This document shows positions 4,942-8,588 of a stretch of DNA of 8,588 nt, piece by piece. Within the stretch, counting starts at the first letter, position 1. Each line of letters begins with the position of its first letter. Source of the DNA: CAYNQN01 sp964530525 (GTDB lineage Bacteria > Actinomycetota > Acidimicrobiia > Acidimicrobiales > Acidimicrobilacustridaceae); the NCBI GenBank assembly GCA_964530525.1, contig CAZHBH010000082.1, forward strand, positions 1 to 8,588, in the 5' to 3' direction. Position numbers and translations under genes: made by a program. The notes under the pieces were generated by a model. That model was given only the letters and a program-made list of their open reading frames with translations. It was not told the origin of the DNA and did not search any database.

Positions 4942-6078
4942 TCAGTCGAGGGTTGCGGCGGCTATCAGCTCCTCGAGGTGGCGATCGTTCCACCAGTTGA
5001 GCTGCTGGGCCTTGGCCCGCCGGAAGTAGAGCTGGATGTCGTACTCCAGAGTGAAGCCGACGCCGCCGAAGATCTGCTGGGCCATGGCGGTGGTGTCGCG
5101 GAAGGTCTGGCAGGCGAAGAGCTTGGCCATGGGGGCGAGCTTGCGAACGTCTCGGCCGTTCGCCCTGGCCCAGGCGGCCTCGTAGACGAGGAGGGTGGCG
5201 CCGTCCACCGCGGTCTTGGCGTCGGCCATGTAGTGCGCCAGGGCCTGGAAGGCACCCAGCGGCTTGTCGAACTGCTCGCGGTCCTTGGAGTACTGGACCG
5301 TGATCTCCAGGGCGTACTGAGCACCGCCAACCGCCTGCGCCGCCATGAGGATCGCCCCGTCGTACATGAGCTCGTCCCAGGTTGCCCAGCCAGAGCCGGC
5401 GGTCCCCAGCCGGTCGGTGGCAGGCACCCGCACGCCGTTGAAGCGGACCTCGTACTGGGTGTCGGACGCCATGGTGAACTGCTGGACGAGCTCGACGCCC
5501 GGAGCGTTCGGGTCCACCAGGAACAGGTCTACGTCTCGCTCGCCCGGTCCGGTCCTGGCGAGCACCACCAGACGCTCGGCTGAGCTCGCGAAGGGCACGT
5601 GGCGCTTGGTCCCGTCCAGCACCAGCACATCGGTGCCGCCCTCGGACCCAGCCGTGGCGGTGAGCTGCACGCCGGCGGGTCCGAAGCTCCCGCCCGGCTC
5701 CAGCCAGGCCACCGAGAAGATGGCCTCGCCGCTGGCCAACCTGGACAGCCAGTCGTCGCGCTGACCGTCGGAGCCGGCGGCAACCAGAGCACCGGCTCCG
5801 AGGACGGCGGAGACGAAGTGCGGGGAGGGGGCCAGCGCACGGCCCATCTCCTCGTACACGACAGCGGCCTCCAGAAGCGACATCTCCGATCCGCCGTATG
5901 CCGCCGGGAGGGTGAGCCCGATGAGGTCGAGCTCGCCCAGCTGCTTCCACAGCTCGGGCGGGTAGCCGACGGGGTCGTCCTCCATGGCCCGCACCACGTC
6001 GAGGTCGGCGTAGGTGCTGCACACCCCTCGCACGAGCTCCCGCAGCATCTCCTGCTCTTCGCTGAAGTCCAGATCCAT
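4942..6078 (-). CDS. Acyl-CoA dehydrogenase (FadE-type, probable subunit of a heteromer)
   Basis: The 378-residue protein has normal acyl-CoA dehydrogenase length and fold: N-terminal helical domain (about 1-120), beta domain (about 121-225, with FSVAWLEPGG where AxTEP occurs in the family) and C-terminal helical domain. YSKDREQFDKPLGAFQ (263-278) is the second family signature. FGGVGFTLEYD (337-347) followed by LYFRRAK is typical of one subunit type in mycobacterial steroid dehydrogenases. The YEGT-type glutamate of classical enzymes is absent, and Asp240 falls where isovaleryl-CoA dehydrogenase has its catalytic Glu, so the base may be unusual or lie in a partner. Reaction: FAD-dependent alpha,beta-desaturation of an acyl-CoA, probably branched or bulky. 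The ATG at 6078 has GAGGG six bases upstream. It is last in the operon, 105 bases after the hydratase gene. Confidence 0.9.
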   Translation of the reverse strand: MDLDFSEEQEMLRELVRGVCSTYADLDVVRAMEDDPVGYPPELWKQLGELDLIGLTLPAAYGGSEMSLLEAAVVYEEMGRALAPSPHFVSAVLGAGALVAAGSDGQRDDWLSRLASGEAIFSVAWLEPGGSFGPAGVQLTATAGSEGGTDVLVLDGTKRHVPFASSAERLVVLARTGPGERDVDLFLVDPNAPGVELVQQFTMASDTQYEVRFNGVRVPATDRLGTAGSGWATWDELMYDGAILMAAQAVGGAQYALEITVQYSKDREQFDKPLGAFQALAHYMADAKTAVDGATLLVYEAAWARANGRDVRKLAPMAKLFACQTFRDTTAMAQQIFGGVGFTLEYDIQLYFRRAKAQQLNWWNDRHLEELIAAATLD

Positions 6079-6124
6079 CTTCGTCCCTCGTGGTCCTTGC
6101 TCTTCGGGTGTGGTCGTTCTCGAT

Positions 6125-6143
6125 GGCGATCGGGCTGATCGCC
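6125..6143. other. Hairpin in the gap between hydratase and dehydrogenase genes
   Basis: GGCGATC (6125-6131), loop GGGCT, GATCGCC (6137-6143) form a perfect seven-bp stem in the 105-base gap, the only substantial gap in the operon. No T-tract follows on the - strand. It could be an attenuator, mRNA-processing or stabilising element that sets dehydrogenase level apart from the upstream genes. Confidence 0.35.
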
Positions 6144-6183
6144 GGTGCGTTGTCGAGGTCGGGGGCTTTCCCGGCCGGTCAGG

Positions 6184-6669
6184 TCAGGGCGTCCAGCGCT
6201 CGCCCGATCGGTTCCAGGGGTTGTCCTCGACGCTGGCCGGCAGGGCGACGCTGGCGGAGCAGGTCGTCTTGACCTCGCCGTCCACGCTCAGCACCACCTC
6301 GACGTCGGCCCAGCCGCAGCCGGACTCGTCGGTGCGCACCGAGGTGACCGTGCCGTTCAGCTCCATGGTGTCGCCGGGAAAGACCGAGCCCTTCATCCGG
6401 AAGCGCATGCGCCCCAGCCGTCCCTTGGGTCCAGACCAGTCGGTCAGGTAGCGCTCGAACCAGGCAGCCTGGTTCGGCGTGTTCATGAAGATGTCGCGGA
6501 TGCCGTTGCGGTTCACGGCGAAGTCGTGGTCGTGGTGCATCGGGCGCCAGTCGCGCGAAGCGAGCGCCCCGAGCACGATCGTCGTGGCGGTCACGCCGTA
6601 GGAGAGCGTGGGAAGCACCTCTCCCTCGCTCACGTCGCCCAACAGCAGATCCTTCGTGGCGGTGCTCAC
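6184..6669 (-). CDS. MaoC-like enoyl-CoA hydratase, catalytic hotdog subunit
   Basis: The protein has 161 residues, a single hotdog domain. SRDWRPMHHDHDFA (about 38-51) matches the R-specific hydratase motif (GDxNPxHxDxxxA) with catalytic Asp40 and His45 retained and the Asn position changed. FPGDTMELNGTVTSV (about 97-111) is the usual second strand pair. Reaction: hydration of a trans-2-enoyl-CoA to a 3-hydroxyacyl-CoA, directly after the dehydrogenase step. The frame stays open further upstream, but the GTG at 6669-6667 is chosen because it overlaps the upstream stop by four bases (GTGA) and has GGAAGGGG seven bases before it. The partner gene upstream encodes a hotdog protein without these residues, so the two probably form a heteromer like ChsH1-ChsH2 of the mycobacterial cholesterol pathway. 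The substrate is not known. Confidence 0.85.
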   Translation of the reverse strand: MSTATKDLLLGDVSEGEVLPTLSYGVTATTIVLGALASRDWRPMHHDHDFAVNRNGIRDIFMNTPNQAAWFERYLTDWSGPKGRLGRMRFRMKGSVFPGDTMELNGTVTSVRTDESGCGWADVEVVLSVDGEVKTTCSASVALPASVEDNPWNRSGERWTP

Positions 6670-7241
6670 TTGCCTGCCCCTTCCGATTGCGAGCCTCCTT
6701 GGTCGTGGGAGGAGGAGCGGCGGTAGCCGAAGCCCGTGTAGCTCTCCACGCCCACCAGGTCGTCGTGCTGGTTGAAGTACTCCACGTCGATCACCCAGAA
6801 CCTTCCCGTGCCGAGCTTGGTGGTCTTCGGCTCGCTCACCGAGCGCAGCACCTGATGGGTCCGCAGCACGTCGCCCGGGCGGACCGGCGTGTGGAAGACG
6901 ATCGTGTTGTCGGTCATCACCGCCTCGGGAAGGTCGAAGCGGGCCTTCAGGTCGAAGTGCGCTTGCAGGGGCAGCGCCTGCTCCATCCGCCCCGGTGCCC
7001 AGTGGTGGGGCCTGAACCAGACCGAGATCATCGTCGGTGGTGCGATGGGGCCACCGGTGAGCTCCTCGGCCACCTCGTCGTCCCAGAACAGCGGGTTGCC
7101 GTTCTCCACCGACGAGCACGTCGTCCAGATGTAGCCACGCTCCACCGGGAACTCCCCGAAGGTCTCGTACTGGACCTTCCCGATGAGCTCGGCCACGTCG
7201 GCGGGGAGGGTTGCGGCGTCCTCGGATGCGGTCTGTGTCAT
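6666..7241 (-). CDS. MaoC-like hotdog protein lacking hydratase catalytic residues (partner subunit)
   Basis: The 191-residue protein resembles the MaoC N-terminal/FAS1 dehydratase-like hotdog family. Its equivalent of the hydratase motif is VENGNPLFWDDEVAEE (45-60): the catalytic Asp is replaced by Asn47 and the His by Phe52, while NP and the following Asp remain. PVRPGDVLRTHQVLRSV (119-135) is the second conserved hotdog stretch. The last 18 residues are Ser/Gly/Gln-rich and probably disordered. It is likely a structural or CoA-binding partner of the following catalytic hotdog protein, comparable with the MaoC half of ChsH2 but without a DUF35 domain. AAGGAG lies seven bases before the ATG. 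Four-base overlaps at both ends (ATGA with the racemase-like gene, GTGA with the hydratase) show tight coupling. Confidence 0.84.
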   Translation of the reverse strand: MTQTASEDAATLPADVAELIGKVQYETFGEFPVERGYIWTTCSSVENGNPLFWDDEVAEELTGGPIAPPTMISVWFRPHHWAPGRMEQALPLQAHFDLKARFDLPEAVMTDNTIVFHTPVRPGDVLRTHQVLRSVSEPKTTKLGTGRFWVIDVEYFNQHDDLVGVESYTGFGYRRSSSHDQGGSQSEGAGK

Positions 7242-8422
7242 GCGATTGCTCCTTGCTCGCGCAGCGCGGCGATCTCTTCGGTGCTCATGCCTGCGCTCTC
7301 CAGCACCTCATCGGTGTCGGTCAGCGTGGCGTCGGTCAGCTCGAACCGGGTGTTGGTCTTGTCGGTCCCCGCCAGCAGGTGCCCAAGCTGGCGGAAGGTG
7401 CCCTGGGTGGGGTGGTCGGCCTCCACCAGCACGCCGCGGGCGCGCAGGTGCGGGTCGCCGACGACCTCGGCCACCGAGTACACGGGTGCCACGCAGGTGT
7501 CGGCGGGGGCCAGGAGGGCAACCCACTCGTCGCGGGGCTTGCGGGCGAAGGCGGCGGCGAAGTCGGCCCGGATGGCGTCCTGCGAGTCGTCGTCGAGCTG
7601 GCGGTCGGCCCAGCCCTCGCAGTCGAGCAGCTTGCAGAGGTTGCGGTAGAAGTGAGGCTCGATGGCCCCCACGGCCACCCAGCGGTCGTCGGCGCAGCGG
7701 TAGGTGTCGTAGCAGGCGTAGCGGCCGGTGAGGATGTTGTGACGGGGACCAGGGAGATCGCCGGTGGCCAGGTGCTCGTCGACGGCGAGGGCCATCATCG
7801 AAAGCACCCCTTCGACCACGGCGACGTCGAGGTATCGACCCTCGCCGGTGGCGGCTCGGTGCACCAGGGCGGCGAGGATGGCCATAACGGCGTGCATCCC
7901 GCCTCCTGCGCTGTCGGCCACGGTGGCGCCGGGTAGCGGGGGCTTCCCGCCCGGAGCCCTCTCCGAGCAGTCGAGGAAGCCGCCGAGGGCCAGGTAGTTC
8001 ACGTCGTGTCCGGCCCAGGTCGAGTACGGGCCGTCCTGGCCGTAGCCGCTGGTGGAGCAGTAGACGATGTCGGGACGCTCTGCCCGCACCGCCTCGTAGC
8101 CGATGCCCAGGCGATCGACCACGCCAGGGCGGAAGGATTCGATCACCACGTCGGCGCTGGCTGCCAGGCGCAGGAACGCGGCCTTGCCCTCGGGTGCCTT
8201 CAGGTCGAGTTGGACCCGCTTGGTGCCCCTGTCGCCGCCGTAGGCGAAGGCGGGCGGCGTGATCTGGACGCCGCCATCCTTGGGTACGGCTCCGACCCTG
8301 ATCACCGTTGCCCCGTAGTCGGCGAGCATCCAGGCGGCCCGCGCGGCAGGGCCCACGGTGGCGAGGTTCACCACTGTGATGCCCTCCAGGAGGGCGCCGG
8401 CGGATGCGGGGGCGGCAGGCAA
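7238..8422 (-). CDS. CaiB-fold protein with alpha-methylacyl-CoA racemase triad
   Basis: The 394-residue protein belongs to the class III CoA-transferase (CaiB/BaiF) fold, which also contains alpha-methylacyl-CoA racemases. Three positions favour a racemase: AGHDVNYLALGG (His139), VADSAGGGM (Asp170) and VGAIEPHFY (Glu255). These correspond to His126, Asp156 and Glu241 of the M. tuberculosis racemase MCR, with nearly constant offsets (13, 14, 14). Such enzymes interconvert 2R- and 2S-methylacyl-CoAs so that branched or sterol side chains can enter beta-oxidation, which only takes the S form. The neighbours, dehydrogenases and hydratase subunits, fit that role. The start is TTG at 8422-8420, six bases after GAGGG, which itself overlaps the upstream stop codon; no ATG is close. 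A true CoA-transferase is the main alternative. Confidence 0.87.
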   Translation of the reverse strand: MPAAPASAGALLEGITVVNLATVGPAARAAWMLADYGATVIRVGAVPKDGGVQITPPAFAYGGDRGTKRVQLDLKAPEGKAAFLRLAASADVVIESFRPGVVDRLGIGYEAVRAERPDIVYCSTSGYGQDGPYSTWAGHDVNYLALGGFLDCSERAPGGKPPLPGATVADSAGGGMHAVMAILAALVHRAATGEGRYLDVAVVEGVLSMMALAVDEHLATGDLPGPRHNILTGRYACYDTYRCADDRWVAVGAIEPHFYRNLCKLLDCEGWADRQLDDDSQDAIRADFAAAFARKPRDEWVALLAPADTCVAPVYSVAEVVGDPHLRARGVLVEADHPTQGTFRQLGHLLAGTDKTNTRFELTDATLTDTDEVLESAGMSTEEIAALREQGAIA

Positions 8423-8432
8423 CGTCGACCCT

Positions 8433-8588
8433 CTAGAAGTTCTTGGGGAGCCCGAGAGCCCGCCTGGCGATGATGTTCTTCTGGATCTCCGACGAACCGC
8501 CGCCGATGGTGTCGATCACGGTGTAGCGGTAGGTGGACTCGGCCCGGCCCTCCATCGGCGCGTCGGGGGACACGCGCACCCGCAGCTG
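8433..8588 (-). CDS. Acyl-CoA dehydrogenase, C-terminal fragment (runs off the right edge)
   Basis: Fifty-one residues are visible, ending TIGGGSSEIQKNIIARRALGLPKNF except for its first part. The SSEIQKNIIARRALGLP ending is the common C-terminus of FadE-type dehydrogenases; the usual YEGT glutamate before it is replaced by a TIGGG sequence. The TAG is 10 bases before the TTG of the racemase-like gene, so this is the first visible gene of the operon. Endings of this type pair with the GGxGFTxE-type subunit seen at 4942-6078 in mycobacterial steroid dehydrogenases, so the two may form an alpha2-beta2 enzyme. Only the end is present; full length and active-site residues cannot be judged. Confidence 0.87.
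   Translation of the reverse strand, partial: QLRVRVSPDAPMEGRAESTYRYTVIDTIGGGSSEIQKNIIARRALGLPKNF

Noticed and set aside
6670..7119. Longer N-terminus (to 311 residues) for the catalytic hotdog gene
   Set aside because: The extra part is the out-of-frame shadow of the upstream hotdog gene; the GTG at 6669 has a good ribosome binding site and a typical four-base overlap.
1..8588. CRISPR arrays, tRNA/rRNA genes, insertion sequences or prophage genes
   Set aside because: No spaced repeats, cloverleaf sequences, transposase or phage-like frames were seen. The only element of mobile origin is the intein.

Overview
The window is GC-rich throughout, uses GTG and TTG starts, and has tightly packed, overlapping genes. 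The DnaA-box form upstream of dnaB (TTGTCCACA), actinobacterial-style S18 and DnaB, and an acyl-CoA degradation operon resembling mycobacterial steroid genes together suggest a high-GC actinobacterium. An uncultured Acidimicrobiia-like lineage is plausible, but this is inference from protein style only.

Positions 1-3051 (+ strand) hold the end of a conserved replication/translation block: rpsR (C-terminal part only), rplI and dnaB. S18 carries a long Gly/Arg linker and acidic tail not found in ordinary S18. The S18 stop and L9 start overlap by one base. Before dnaB is a 226-bp gap with a DnaA box and a candidate -10 element. dnaB is interrupted by a 220-residue in-frame intein at the same ATPase-domain site as the Synechocystis DnaB intein. 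It has intact splice-junction residues, a Ser in place of the usual block-B Thr, and no recognisable homing endonuclease. A 13-bp hairpin follows dnaB.

Positions 3140-4603 (- strand) encode a short membrane protein and then a secreted coiled-coil/M15 (VanY-like) peptidase, probably one transcription unit from a promoter near 4640-4668.

Positions 4604-4941 contain no convincing gene. They hold a strongly structured stretch: two C-rich hairpins, a 15-bp perfect inverted repeat around 50 bases, and a classic + strand terminator (14-bp stem, UUCG loop, T5). Both flanking protein genes are on the - strand, so the terminator points to an undescribed + strand small RNA. This is the most interesting item in the window.

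Positions 4942-8588 (- strand) form a catabolic operon read right to left: an acyl-CoA dehydrogenase (C-terminus only), a CaiB-fold protein with the catalytic triad of alpha-methylacyl-CoA racemase, two hotdog (MaoC-type) proteins of which only the second keeps the hydratase Asp/His pair, and a second acyl-CoA dehydrogenase. Four-base overlaps or a 10-base gap link the first four. Together they could epimerise, dehydrogenate and hydrate a branched or sterol-side-chain-like acyl-CoA, with heteromeric dehydrogenase and hydratase as in the mycobacterial cholesterol pathway.
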